Shown: positions 42,419-51,546 of the stretch, in pieces | Layout: every line of letters begins with the position of its first letter | Numbering within the stretch: the first letter of the stretch is position 1 | Origin: Burkholderiales bacterium | GTDB lineage: Bacteria; Pseudomonadota; Gammaproteobacteria; Burkholderiales; JAEUOS01 | Length of the DNA: 64,000 nucleotides | Direction of reading: 5' to 3' | Assembly: GCA_016790635.1 (NCBI GenBank) | Contig: JAEUOR010000070.1 | Coordinates: 1-64,000, forward strand | Made by a program: the position numbers and the translations under genes | Notes under the pieces: generated by a model | Databases searched by the model: none | Told to the model about the DNA's origin: nothing | Seen by the model: the letters and a program-made list of their open reading frames with translations, nothing else

Positions 42419-43423
42419 ATGAACCCGACCATGACATCCCAAGCGGCGCCCAAGCGCCTTGCATGGCGCCTGTGTCTGGCAGGCCTGGCACTGTGCGCCG
42501 GCGTGGCCGCCGCGCAGACCTTTCCGGCCAAGCCGGTGCGCTTTGTCGTGCCCTACCCGCCGGGCGGCTCGCTCGATCAGGTGGCGCGTGCGCTGGCCGA
42601 CAAGATGAAGGACACGCTCGGCCAGCCCGTATTGGTCGAGAATCGTCCGGGCGCAGGCGGCAACGTCGGCGCCGACTTTGTCGCCAAGAGCGCGCCGGAC
42701 GGCTACACCATCGTCATGGGGGCGGTCGCCACCCATGCGACCAACCCGGCGCTGTACCCCAAGATGCCGTATGACGCGGCGCGCGATTTCCAGCCGATCA
42801 CGCTGGTCGCCTCCACGCCCAACGTCCTGATCGTGCCGCCGCAGTCCGCCTTCCAGAGCCCGAAGGACCTGATCGACCACGCCAGGAAGAATCCCGGCAG
42901 GCTCAATTTCGGCTCGGGCTCCAACGGCAGCACCGGGCACTTGGCCGGTGAACTGATGAAGCAGATGACCGGCACCTTCATCGTCCACATCCCCTATGCC
43001 GGCGGCAACCCCGCGCTTCTGGCGCTGATGGCCGGGCAGACCGACCTGATGTTCGACAACTACGCCAACGCGGCGGCACAGATCAAGGCGGGGAAGGTGC
43101 GCGCCCTGGCGGTGACCACGGCCAGGCGCGTCTCCTTCGCCCCGGAGCTGCCGACCATGGCCGAGTCCGACCCGCGCTTGAAGGGCTTCGACCTCGACAC
43201 CTGGTTCGGCATCCTGGCCCCGGCCGGCATTCCGAAGGAGGCGCTGGACCGCCTGCATGGCGATGCGGTCAAGGCGCTGGCCAGCACCGAGATCCGCGAG
43301 CGCCTGTCACGCATGGGCGCCGAGCCCGGCGGCAACACGCCGGCGCAGTTTGCCGAATTCATCGCGCGTGAAGCTGCCAAGTACGCGCGCATCGTCAAGC
43401 TCTCGGGGGCGCGCATCGACTGA
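42419..43423 (+). CDS. Bug/TctC receptor of the tripartite tricarboxylate transporter
   Basis: The 334-residue protein has an export segment (RLCLAGLALCAGVAAAQ) followed by AKPVRFVVPYPPGGSLDQVA, LGQPVLVENRPGAGGNVGAD, KNPGRLNFGSGSNGSTGHLA, and KVRALAVTTARRVSFAPELP. Unlike the other receptors in this window it sits directly before TctB and TctA genes (184 bases), so it is likely the cognate receptor of a citrate-like or dicarboxylate transporter. The start at 42419 follows GAAGAA. The ligand is not known. Confidence 0.93.
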   Translation: MNPTMTSQAAPKRLAWRLCLAGLALCAGVAAAQTFPAKPVRFVVPYPPGGSLDQVARALADKMKDTLGQPVLVENRPGAGGNVGADFVAKSAPDGYTIVMGAVATHATNPALYPKMPYDAARDFQPITLVASTPNVLIVPPQSAFQSPKDLIDHARKNPGRLNFGSGSNGSTGHLAGELMKQMTGTFIVHIPYAGGNPALLALMAGQTDLMFDNYANAAAQIKAGKVRALAVTTARRVSFAPELPTMAESDPRLKGFDLDTWFGILAPAGIPKEALDRLHGDAVKALASTEIRERLSRMGAEPGGNTPAQFAEFIAREAAKYARIVKLSGARID

Positions 43424-43606
43424 GACATCCGGCGCTCACACCGCCCTTGTCGCGACGCAACATCGGTAACTTGACCTATATCCTGTTTTCGAGTGCGAAA
43501 GCCAGTATGATTCGCCGTCCAATCGCCGGCCACAGGCGAGTTTCACCCAAAGCAAAGTACTAGCGCGCATCGACATTCATTCGTATTTCGAGGGGACGAC
43601 ACAGTC

Positions 43607-44224
43607 ATGAAGATCAAGAATTACCAGGACTTCTACGCCGGGATCATGTTCATGATCTTCGGCGGGCTGGCTACCTGGCTATCCAAGTCCTACAGCATGG
43701 GCACGGGCGCACGCATGGGCCCGGGCTACTTTCCCTACCACCTGGGCCTGCTCCTGGCCATCCTGGGCCTGATCGTGCTCGTCAAGTCGCTGGGCAAGAC
43801 GCAGGGGGAACACAAGCCCGGCCTCATGACGCCCATGTACATCTTCCTGGCGATGATGGGGTTTTCGCTGGCGGCAGGCTGGCTGGGCGCGAGCCCGAAC
43901 GCGTCGCTGGCCATCGGCACCATCGCCGGCTGCGTGTTCGCCTTTTTCGTCGGCATGCGCAGTCTGGGCCTGATCCTCGGTGCCGTCACGGTCTTCGGAC
44001 TCATGTTGAAGGGCCTCGGGCTGGTGGTCTGCGTAACCATGCTCGTGATCATCGCGGCGCTGGCCAGCCATGAGCGCCGCACGATCGAGGTGGTGGGCAG
44101 CATCGTTGTCCTGTCCGGCCTTGCAGTCGGCATCTTCGTCTACGGCCTGAAGCTGCAGATGCCCACATGGCCCGACATGGAGGAACTCCAGCGTTCCTTC
44201 ACTCCGGCTGCCAAGAAGAAATAG
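43607..44224 (+). CDS. tctB: TctB-family small membrane subunit
   Basis: The 205-residue protein has several hydrophobic segments: DFYAGIMFMIFGGLATWLS at the N-terminus, YHLGLLLAILGLIVLV, then PMYIFLAMMGFSLAAGWLG, and two further helices. GTGARMGPGYFPYHLG is a conserved TctB motif. TctB is the poorly conserved small integral subunit of the tripartite tricarboxylate transporter. It lies between the receptor and TctA genes (13 bases before TctA), which supports the call. The role in transport is structural or coupling. Confidence 0.9.
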   Translation: MKIKNYQDFYAGIMFMIFGGLATWLSKSYSMGTGARMGPGYFPYHLGLLLAILGLIVLVKSLGKTQGEHKPGLMTPMYIFLAMMGFSLAAGWLGASPNASLAIGTIAGCVFAFFVGMRSLGLILGAVTVFGLMLKGLGLVVCVTMLVIIAALASHERRTIEVVGSIVVLSGLAVGIFVYGLKLQMPTWPDMEELQRSFTPAAKKK

Positions 44225-44237
44225 GCGGAGCGAAACC

Positions 44238-45761
44238 ATGGATGCATTCAACGTACTCATGACCAATCTGGGCATCGGTTTTTCCGTTGCCTTCACCTTC
44301 CAGAACCTGATCTACTGCTTTATCGGCTGCCTCCTTGGCACCCTGATCGGGGTGCTGCCCGGCATCGGCCCGATCGCGACGATCGCCATGCTGCTTCCGG
44401 CCACCTACGCGTTGCCGCCGATCGCCGCCCTCATCATGCTGGCCGGCATCTACTATGGCGCGCAGTACGGCGGGTCCACCACCGCGATCCTGGTCAACCT
44501 GCCGGGCGAATCAAGTTCGGTGGTGACCATGCTCGACGGCTACCAGATGGCGCGGCGGGGACGCGCGGGCAAGGCGCTGTCGGTGGCGGCGTTGGGCTCT
44601 TTCATCGCAGGCTGCTTCGGCACCCTGATCCTGGCCGCATTTGCCGCCCCGCTTGCCGAACTGGCGTTCAAGTTCGGCCCGGCCGAGTATTTCTCGCTCA
44701 TGGTGCTGGGACTGATCGGGGCGGTGGTGCTGGCCTCGGGCAGCCTCCTCAAGGCGATCGCGATGATCCTCCTGGGCCTGCTGCTGGGCCTGGTCGGCAC
44801 CGACGTCAACACCGGCGTGTCGCGCTTTGCCTTCGGCATCCCGGAACTGTCCGACGGCATCGGCTTCATCTCGGTGGCGATGGGCGTCTTCGGCTTCGCC
44901 GAAATCATCGTCAATGTCGACATGAAGGGACATCGGGAGACTTTCACGAGCAAGATCGAAAGCCTCCTGATCTCATGGAAGGATTTCAAGGAGGCCCTGC
45001 CAGCGATCGCGCGCGGCACCGGCATCGGCTCGCTGCTCGGAATCTTGCCGGGTGGCGGTGCGCTGTTGTCAGCGTTCGCTTCCTACACCATCGAGAAAAA
45101 AATCACCAAGAATCCCGATCCGCCATTCGGGCAGGGCAACATCCGCGGCGTCGCCGGTCCCGAGTCGGCCAACAACGCCGGCGCGCAGACCTCCTTCATC
45201 CCGCTGCTCACGCTGGGCATTCCGCCCAATGCGGTGATGGCGCTGATGGTCGGCGCGATGACCATCCACAACATCCAGCCGGGTCCGCAGGTCATGACCT
45301 CCAACCCGCAGCTCTTCTGGGGCATGATCGCCTCGATGTGGCTGGGCAACCTGATGCTGGTGATCCTGAATCTGCCCTTGATCAGCATGTGGGTGCAGTT
45401 GCTGAAGGTGCCCTACCGCATCCTCTATCCGGCCATCCTGATGTTCTGCTGCATCGGCGTGTTCTCGGTCAACAACAACTCCTTCGACGTGCTGATCACG
45501 GTGCTGTTCGGCGTGCTGGGCATGGTGTTCGTGCGCCTCGGGTGCGAGGCGGCCCCGCTGCTCCTGGGCTTCATCCTGGGCCCGATGATGGAGGAGAACC
45601 TGCGCCGCGCCATGCTGCTCTCGCGCGGCGACCCGAGCGTGTTCGTGACCCGCCCGCTGTCGGCGACCATGCTGGGCATCGCGGTGCTGATGATCATCGT
45701 CATCTCCCTGCCCAATATCGCCAAGCAGCGTGAGGCGACCTTCAAGGAAGAAGCCGGCTGA
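44238..45761 (+). CDS. tctA: TctA-family large membrane subunit of the tripartite tricarboxylate transporter
   Basis: The 507-residue protein has about 12 hydrophobic segments. LGTLIGVLPGIGPIATIAML and GIYYGAQYGGSTTAILVNLPGE, highly conserved in TctA, are in residues 33-92, and GIGSLLGILPGGGALLSAFASY (about 257-278) is their pseudorepeat. It carries the sodium-driven transport activity with TctB, delivering solute caught by the TctC receptor. A strong hairpin terminator follows at 45781. This is the only TctA in the window. Confidence 0.95.
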   Translation: MDAFNVLMTNLGIGFSVAFTFQNLIYCFIGCLLGTLIGVLPGIGPIATIAMLLPATYALPPIAALIMLAGIYYGAQYGGSTTAILVNLPGESSSVVTMLDGYQMARRGRAGKALSVAALGSFIAGCFGTLILAAFAAPLAELAFKFGPAEYFSLMVLGLIGAVVLASGSLLKAIAMILLGLLLGLVGTDVNTGVSRFAFGIPELSDGIGFISVAMGVFGFAEIIVNVDMKGHRETFTSKIESLLISWKDFKEALPAIARGTGIGSLLGILPGGGALLSAFASYTIEKKITKNPDPPFGQGNIRGVAGPESANNAGAQTSFIPLLTLGIPPNAVMALMVGAMTIHNIQPGPQVMTSNPQLFWGMIASMWLGNLMLVILNLPLISMWVQLLKVPYRILYPAILMFCCIGVFSVNNNSFDVLITVLFGVLGMVFVRLGCEAAPLLLGFILGPMMEENLRRAMLLSRGDPSVFVTRPLSATMLGIAVLMIIVISLPNIAKQREATFKEEAG

Positions 45762-45780
45762 TCGCCTCTTCCCCTGCCCG

Positions 45781-45819
45781 CGGGGCGCGCATCCTCGGGA
45801 GCGCGCCCCGTTTTCTTTT
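45781..45819 (+). terminator. Rho-independent terminator after tctA
   Basis: CGGGGCGCGC (45781-45790) pairs perfectly with GCGCGCCCCG (45801-45810) around a 10-base loop, followed by TTTTCTTTT (45811-45819). It separates the TctCBA unit from the next receptor gene. Confidence 0.85.
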
Positions 45820-45841
45820 CAACCGGACCCCGCGCCCCGCG

Positions 45842-46819
45842 ATGAAACCCTTAAGCATCTTGGCTTGCAGTGTGTGCGCCGTACTAGCGACGAGTGCCCC
45901 GCTGCCGGCCGCATCGCAGCCCTACCCCGCCAAGCCCGTGCGCATGATCATCCCGTTCCCACCCGGGGGGGCCACCGACATCCTCGGTCGCGTGCTGGCG
46001 CAAAAACTCTCCGAGCAACTGGGCCAGTCGGTGGTGATCGACAACCGCCCCGGCGCAGGAGGCGGCATCGGTACCGAACTGACCGCCAAGGCGCCGCCCG
46101 ACGGCTACACGATCCAGATGGCCACCGTCTCGACCCATTCGATCGGGCCGGCCCTGAATCCGAAGACGCCCTATGACGTGAAGCGGGACTTCGTGCCGAT
46201 CGCCCATGTGGCCGACGCCACCAACATCCTGATCACTTCCCCGACCCTGCCGGTATCGACCCTCAAGGAACTGATCGCGCACGCGCGCGCCAACCCCGGC
46301 CGGCTCAACTTCAGTTCCTCCGGCAACGGCACCATCGTGCACATGACCGGCGAGATGTTCAAGATGGCGACCGGCACCTTCATCGTCCACATTCCGTATC
46401 GCGGCACCGCGCTGGCCATCCCCGACCTGATCGCGGGCCAGGTCGCCTTCATGTTCGAAAACATCGCTTCGGGGCTGCCGCACATCAAGAGCGGCAAGGT
46501 CCGCGCGCTCGGCATCTCGCAGTTGAAGCGCTCGCCTCTGGTGCCCGACATCCCGACCATGGACGAGGCCGGTCTCAAGGGCTTCGAGTCCAATACCTAC
46601 TTCGGCGTCTTCGCCCCCGCCGGCACCCCGCCGGCGGTCGCGCAGCGGCTCAATGCCGAGATCAACAAGGCGGTCGAATCGACCGACGTACGCGGGAGAT
46701 TCGCCGCACTCGGCGCCGAGCCCGTCGGCGGCACGTCCGAGCAGTTCGCACGCGTGATCGAGCGTGAGACCGTCAAATACGCCGCCGTGATCAAGCGCGC
46801 CGGGATCAAGCCCGAATGA
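45842..46819 (+). CDS. second Bug/TctC-family receptor
   Basis: The 325-residue secreted receptor has a signal peptide to about PLPAASQP, then AKPVRMIIPFPPGGATDILG, LGQSVVIDNRPGAGGGIGTE, NPGRLNFSSSGNGTIVHMTG, and KVRALGISQLKRSPLVPDIP. It follows the terminator after tctA and so has its own transcript, together with the gamma-glutamyltransferase-like gene whose start overlaps its stop by 4 bases (ATGA). That coupling suggests the receptor binds something the enzyme acts on, such as a gamma-glutamyl compound; this is inference. Confidence 0.93.
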   Translation: MKPLSILACSVCAVLATSAPLPAASQPYPAKPVRMIIPFPPGGATDILGRVLAQKLSEQLGQSVVIDNRPGAGGGIGTELTAKAPPDGYTIQMATVSTHSIGPALNPKTPYDVKRDFVPIAHVADATNILITSPTLPVSTLKELIAHARANPGRLNFSSSGNGTIVHMTGEMFKMATGTFIVHIPYRGTALAIPDLIAGQVAFMFENIASGLPHIKSGKVRALGISQLKRSPLVPDIPTMDEAGLKGFESNTYFGVFAPAGTPPAVAQRLNAEINKAVESTDVRGRFAALGAEPVGGTSEQFARVIERETVKYAAVIKRAGIKPE

Positions 46820-48423
46820 ACTCGCACTTCGACTGGTCGTTCCCCTACGCGACCAAGCGCATCCCCGTCTTCGCGAAGAACGTCGTCGCGACCTCGCAAC
46901 CGCTGGCGGTGGCCGCCGGAATGGATGCATTGCGCCGCGGCGGCAACGCGGTGGACGCGGCGCTGGCCACGGCGATCACGCTCACCATCGTCGAGCCGAT
47001 TTCCAACGGCCTCGGGTCGGACGCCTTCTGCATCCTGTGGGATGGCAAGAGCCTGCATGGCCTGAATGCCTCGGGCCGCTCGCCGCAAGGCTGGACCCCC
47101 GGGTACTTCGCGGGCCTGGGCCCGAAGCCCGAACGCGGCGCCAACTCGGTGACCGTGCCGGGCGCGGTGTCGGCGTGGCGGGCGCTGTCGGACAAGTTCG
47201 GCAAATTGCCTTTTGCCGATCTCTTCGAGTTCGCGATCCGCTATGCCTCGGACGGTTATCTCGTGAGCCCGATCGTGCACCAGAAATGGCGCGCCATGGA
47301 GCCCATCCTCAAGGGCCAGCCAGGCTTTGCGGAACACTTCCTGCCGCGCGGACGCACGCCGCACATCGGCGAGCTCTTTGTCCTTTCGGGCGCGGCCGAA
47401 ACACTGGAAAAGATCGCGAAGAGCAAGGGCGAAGCGTTCTATCGCGGTGACATCGCCGCCGCCATCGCGCGCCACTCGGCCGCCAACGGCGGGGTCATGA
47501 CCGAGCGCGACCTGGCCGAGCACACCTGCGAATGGCAGACACCGCTCTCGCTCGACTACCGCGGCCACACCCTGCACGAATTGCCGCCCAACGGCCAGGG
47601 CATCGCCGCGCTGATGGCGCTGGGCATGCTGGAGAACTTCGACCTGAGAGCGCTCGGGCCCGACAGTCCGGCCGGGCTGCACCTGCAGATCGAGGCGATG
47701 AAGCTGGCCTTCGCCGACATCAACGCCTATGTGGCCGACCTGGACAGCATGCAAAAGGTGCGCCCCGAGCACCTGCTGGACCGCAGCTACCTCGCGGCGC
47801 GCGCGAAGCTGATCGATCCCGCGCGAGCGACCGATTTCAAGGCCGGCACGCCGGATCGCGGCGGCACCATCTACCTGACCACGGCGGACGCCGACGGGAT
47901 GATGGTGAGCTTCATCCAGTCCAACTACATGGGCTTCGGCTCAGGCATGGTGGCGCCCGGCGGCATCAGCCTGCAGAATCGCGGCGCCGGTTTCGTGACC
48001 ACGCCCGGTCACCCCAATGAAGTCGGGCCAAGGAAGCGCCCCTTCCACACCATCATCCCGGCCTTTCTCACCCGCGCCGGCCAGCCGGTCATGAGCTTCG
48101 GCGTGATGGGCGGAAACATGCAACCGCAGGGACATATCCAGACCCTGATCCGCATGCTCGACCACGGCCAGAACCCGCAGGCCGCCTGCGACGCGCCGCG
48201 CTGGCGCGTGGCCGGAGGAATGAACGTGAATTCCGAGGTCACCATGGCGCCGGCGGCGCTGGCCGACCTGCAGGGCCGCGGCCATGCCATCGAGACCCTG
48301 AACGACCCCTACATGGACTTCGGCTCGGGGCAGTTCATCTGGCGCCTGGAAGAGGCCGGGCGCTTCACCGGCTACGTGGCCGCGTCGGACTCGCGCAAGG
48401 ACGGGCAGGCGAGCGGGTTCTGA
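46816..48423 (+). CDS. gamma-glutamyltransferase-like Ntn-hydrolase
   Basis: The 535-residue protein shows VATSQPLAVAAGMDALRRGG and NAVDAALATAITLTIVEPIS at the N-terminus and Thr351 in RGGTIYLTTADADG as the self-cleavage nucleophile, followed by QSNYMGFGSGMVAPGGISLQNRG. It is a GGT-superfamily enzyme, in the subgroup often annotated as gamma-glutamyltransferase but with acylase activity on some amides. No signal peptide is visible. It is translationally coupled to the preceding TctC-type receptor and overlaps the 3' end of the convergent lytic transglycosylase gene by 52 bases. Confidence 0.92.
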   Translation: MNSHFDWSFPYATKRIPVFAKNVVATSQPLAVAAGMDALRRGGNAVDAALATAITLTIVEPISNGLGSDAFCILWDGKSLHGLNASGRSPQGWTPGYFAGLGPKPERGANSVTVPGAVSAWRALSDKFGKLPFADLFEFAIRYASDGYLVSPIVHQKWRAMEPILKGQPGFAEHFLPRGRTPHIGELFVLSGAAETLEKIAKSKGEAFYRGDIAAAIARHSAANGGVMTERDLAEHTCEWQTPLSLDYRGHTLHELPPNGQGIAALMALGMLENFDLRALGPDSPAGLHLQIEAMKLAFADINAYVADLDSMQKVRPEHLLDRSYLAARAKLIDPARATDFKAGTPDRGGTIYLTTADADGMMVSFIQSNYMGFGSGMVAPGGISLQNRGAGFVTTPGHPNEVGPRKRPFHTIIPAFLTRAGQPVMSFGVMGGNMQPQGHIQTLIRMLDHGQNPQAACDAPRWRVAGGMNVNSEVTMAPAALADLQGRGHAIETLNDPYMDFGSGQFIWRLEEAGRFTGYVAASDSRKDGQASGF

Positions 48424-49241
48424 GGATCGCAGCCAAGGCGCACGGTCGGCTCGGGCGCCCCCTGCGGGGCAGCCTGCTCGCCGGACGGGGGCGACGCCGG
48501 CAAACGAACCGGCACTGCCGCCGGCGCGACCTTGTTGCCATTGGCCACCGCCTTGATGCGGTCGCGCTCGGCCAGCACCTTGGCGGCATAACCGAAATCA
48601 TCGCCGGTCGCGCCGGAATAGGCCTTGAGTCCCGCCTCCACGCCGCCGAAGCGTTGCAGGTAGTCCTTGAGGATCATGGTGCCAACGCGAATGTTCGCAG
48701 CCGGATCCAGCGCGGCCGCCATGCCGCCCACGTCTTCGAGCTTGTCGGCGTGAAAGCGCGGAATGATCTGCATCAGGCCGACCGCCCCCATCGGCGAGGC
48801 CGCCAGCGGGTTCATGCGCGATTCGATGCCCATGACCGCCAGCACCAGCGCCGGATCGACGCCCAGGTCGCGTGCGCTGACATAGGCAGAAGCGACAATG
48901 CTGCGCGTGCTGTCCAGCGCCACGCGGTACTTGCGCGCCAGGTAGTCGGCGACGCGCGAATGTTCGCTACCGGCGACATCCCGCTTCCCGTCGCCGTCAG
49001 CCAGTGCCGCCGTCCCCGCGCTGATGCTCTCGGGGCGCATGGCGCCGAAGAGCGCCGCGCCGTGTCCGAGGGCGGCGGCGCGGGCATCCTGTGCTCCGGC
49101 GCGCGCACCCTGGACGGGAGCGACGCCGAGGGTATCGGCCGACAACCACGTGAATACTGCCAAAAGGCCCGTCAACATCAGGCCCGCCTTGGTCACTTCC
49201 CACAACGCCCAGCCCATGTTGCGGGCGGATTCTTGCGTCAT
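48372..49241 (-). CDS. membrane-anchored lytic transglycosylase (SLT domain)
   Basis: The 289-residue protein has one N-terminal membrane anchor (AGLMLTGLLAVFTWLSADT, 19-37), a linker, and an SLT domain with catalytic Glu140 in VMGIESRMNP and GAVGLMQIIP (152-161). GGVEAGLKAYSGATGDDFGY marks the second half of the domain. It cleaves peptidoglycan between MurNAc and GlcNAc in the periplasm. The start at 49241 is set by AAGGAGG upstream. The C-terminal 50 residues are disordered with two cysteines (GCDPQNPLACP) and the last 52 bases overlap the convergent gene. Confidence 0.9.
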   Translation of the reverse strand: MTQESARNMGWALWEVTKAGLMLTGLLAVFTWLSADTLGVAPVQGARAGAQDARAAALGHGAALFGAMRPESISAGTAALADGDGKRDVAGSEHSRVADYLARKYRVALDSTRSIVASAYVSARDLGVDPALVLAVMGIESRMNPLAASPMGAVGLMQIIPRFHADKLEDVGGMAAALDPAANIRVGTMILKDYLQRFGGVEAGLKAYSGATGDDFGYAAKVLAERDRIKAVANGNKVAPAAVPVRLPASPPSGEQAAPQGAPEPTVRLGCDPQNPLACPSLRESDAAT

Positions 49242-49653
49242 TCCTGGTCCTCCTTTCTCTGCACACGCCGACCCCGACCGGTGGATCGGAGCTTGACTTG
49301 TGCTTCGCAGGCGAGGGTCTGGATAAGGGCGGCGCCAATGCGCCACAACCTCAGGTTCCGCCAGACCGGATGCACCCCCGGGACCCGACGCTTCGGACCG
49401 GCGGCGTTCGGAGGTTTGCATCGCGGTCCAGCCAGACCGGATCTACAAACCTCCAGACACGACAAAGGGGTCAGCCAGTAAAACGCCAACCCCTTTTCTG
49501 AAGCCTCGAATTGTAGTGCCTCGGGCCGTCCCGGTCAATCACGCATTTCATCTTTAGAATCAATGCTCTACATTCATTCCAATAGCATATTTCTGCAAAA
49601 TCAGTGACTTGGCGCTATACTCGGGGAACCAACGCGATCAAACGGATAAATTC
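49242..49653. other. structured intergenic region with no gene
   Basis: This 412-base stretch separates the divergent transglycosylase and ubiD genes. It contains a 9-base stem GGAGGTTTG (49410-49418)/CAAACCTCC (49446-49454) enclosing an inner GGTC/GACC, and the sequence GCCAGACCGGAT occurs twice (from 49361 and from 49431). Next comes AAAGGGGT (49464-49471)/ACCCCTTT (49489-49496) with a T run, terminator-like on the plus strand. The right part (49500-49615) is AT-rich for this genome. A -10-like TATACT at 49616-49621 may serve ubiD. A small RNA is possible. Confidence 0.45.
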
Positions 49654-51174
49654 TTGAAATATCAGGACCTTAGAGAATTCATCGCCGGCCTGGAAGGAAA
49701 GGGCGAGCTGCGCCGCATCAGTGCCCCGGTTTCCCCCGCACTGGAGATGACCGTCGCATGCGACCGCGTGCTGCGCGCCGGCGGACCGGCGCTCCTGTTC
49801 GAGAACCCCATCGGGCACGATATCCCCGTATTGGGCAACCTGTTCGGCTCGGTCAAGCGGGTGGCGATGGGGATGGGAATCACCGCCGAAGACGACCGGG
49901 AAGCGCTTTTGCGCCTGCGCGAAGTCGGCAACCTGCTGTCCTTGCTGAAAGAGCCGGAGCCGCCCAAGGGTCTGCGCGACGCCTGGGAAAAATGGCCGAT
50001 CCTGAAACAGGTCCTCAACATGGCGCCCAAAGTCGGCGGTGCCGCCCCCTGCCAGGAGGTGGTCCTGGCGGGTGACGAGGTCGACCTGTCGCGCCTGCCG
50101 ATCCAGACCTGCTGGCCCGGTGACGCGGGCCCCCTCATCACCTGGGGTCTGACCGTCACGCGCGGCCCGCACAAGGCGCGCCAGAACCTGGGCATCTACA
50201 GGCAGCAGGTGATCGGCAAGAACCAGGTCATCATGCGCTGGCTGGCGCATCGCGGCGGAGCGCTGGATTTTCGAGAGCATGCGCTTACTTCTCCGGGAAA
50301 GCCTTTCCCGGTCGCGGTCGTGTTGGGCTGCGATCCGGCCACGATCCTGGCAGCGGTGACGCCCGTGCCGGACACACTAGGCGAGTACCAGTTCGCCGGC
50401 CTTTTGCGCGGCTCCCGCACGCTCCTTGCGACCTGCCAGAGTTCCGACCTGCAGATTCCCGCAAGCGCCGAAATCGTGCTCGAAGGCGCAATTCGCCCCG
50501 ATGCACGGAGCAGCGGCAGCGCCGCCCCGGGGCTGGGGTATGAATGCGCCGCCGAAGGGCCGTTTGGCGACCACACCGGCTACTACAACGAGGTCGAGAC
50601 CTTCCCGGTACTGACCATCGAGCGCATCACCATGCGTGCAAAACCCCTCTATCACTCGACCTACACCGGCAAGCCGCCGGACGAACCGGCCATGCTGGGG
50701 GTCGCGTTGAACGAGGTCTTCGTGCCGCTCTTGAAGCGCCAGTTCCCGGAGATCGTCGATTTCTACCTGCCTCCGGAAGGCTGCTCGTATCGACTGGCGG
50801 TGGTGAGCATGAAAAAGGCCTATCCGGGCCACGCCAAGCGGGTCATGTTCGGCATCTGGAGCTTCCTGCGCCAGTTCATGTACACCAAGTTCATCATCGT
50901 CACCGACGACGACATCGACGTGCGCGACTGGCAGGAAGTCATCTGGGCGCTGACCACGCGCATGGACCCGGTGCGCGATACGACCCTCGTTGAAAACACG
51001 CCCATCGACTACCTGGACTTCGCGTCGCCGGTCGCGGGCCTGGGCGGCAAGATGGGCTTGGACGCCACCCAGAAGCTGCCTGGGGAGACCAGCCGGGAAT
51101 GGGGCCGGCCGATCGTCATGCCGGCGGAAGTCAAGGCACGCGTCGATGCCCTGATGGAGGGCCTGGGGCTGTGA
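49654..51174 (+). CDS. ubiD: UbiD-type 4-hydroxy-3-polyprenylbenzoate decarboxylase
   Basis: The 506-residue prenylated-FMN-dependent decarboxylase is in the size range of E. coli UbiD (497). A TTG start at 49654 gives KYQDLREFIAGLEGKGELRR, which matches the usual UbiD N-terminus; an in-frame TTG at 49609 gives an unlike extension. Motifs include IQTCWPGDAGPLITWGLTVT, the catalytic-loop region PFGDHTGYYNEVETFPVL, and FIIVTDDDIDVRDWQEVIWA with the manganese/FMN-binding acidic residues. It acts in ubiquinone synthesis, using the cofactor made by UbiX. Confidence 0.94.
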   Translation: MKYQDLREFIAGLEGKGELRRISAPVSPALEMTVACDRVLRAGGPALLFENPIGHDIPVLGNLFGSVKRVAMGMGITAEDDREALLRLREVGNLLSLLKEPEPPKGLRDAWEKWPILKQVLNMAPKVGGAAPCQEVVLAGDEVDLSRLPIQTCWPGDAGPLITWGLTVTRGPHKARQNLGIYRQQVIGKNQVIMRWLAHRGGALDFREHALTSPGKPFPVAVVLGCDPATILAAVTPVPDTLGEYQFAGLLRGSRTLLATCQSSDLQIPASAEIVLEGAIRPDARSSGSAAPGLGYECAAEGPFGDHTGYYNEVETFPVLTIERITMRAKPLYHSTYTGKPPDEPAMLGVALNEVFVPLLKRQFPEIVDFYLPPEGCSYRLAVVSMKKAYPGHAKRVMFGIWSFLRQFMYTKFIIVTDDDIDVRDWQEVIWALTTRMDPVRDTTLVENTPIDYLDFASPVAGLGGKMGLDATQKLPGETSREWGRPIVMPAEVKARVDALMEGLGL

Positions 51175-51222
51175 GGCGTTGATGGGTGCCCCGGGTGCGG
51201 GACACCCTGAACGCAGAGGCAA

Positions 51223-51546
51223 TCAGCGCGGGCGTTGCGCCGCGTAGTCGCGCAACAGGCGCCATGTCCGCCACGCGGCAAAGCCGAAGAAGGCATAGCG
51301 CAGACCCACGAGGACCCGCGAACCGGTCGCGCCGCGCGCAGCCAGGAGGGTTGCCGCGGCGCCCAGCCAGCCGGGATTGCGCCAGGCGCGGAAGATGCGC
51401 GCACCGATCGTCGCGAAGTGGGCCGGCTGCTTCAGGCGCCGCAATTCGCGCACGTGCATGGCCACCTCGGCACGCTCGATGCGCGCCAGGAGACGCAGTT
51501 CTTCCTTGCGGCGCGCGAGCGCTTCAGTCCTGTCGGGCACGCGCAA
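51223..51546 (-). CDS. yqjK: YqjK-like small membrane protein
   Basis: The 107-residue protein is Arg-rich at its start (ALARRKEELRLLARIERAEVA) with a hydrophobic stretch (WLGAAATLLAARG) and an aromatic C-terminal segment (LRYAFFGFAAWRTWRLLRDY). This matches the third gene of the yqjD-yqjE-yqjK group. Its start overlaps the yqjE-like gene by 23 bases on the same strand. Function is unknown; the group is linked with membranes and stationary phase in enteric bacteria. Confidence 0.75.
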   Translation of the reverse strand: MRVPDRTEALARRKEELRLLARIERAEVAMHVRELRRLKQPAHFATIGARIFRAWRNPGWLGAAATLLAARGATGSRVLVGLRYAFFGFAAWRTWRLLRDYAAQRPR

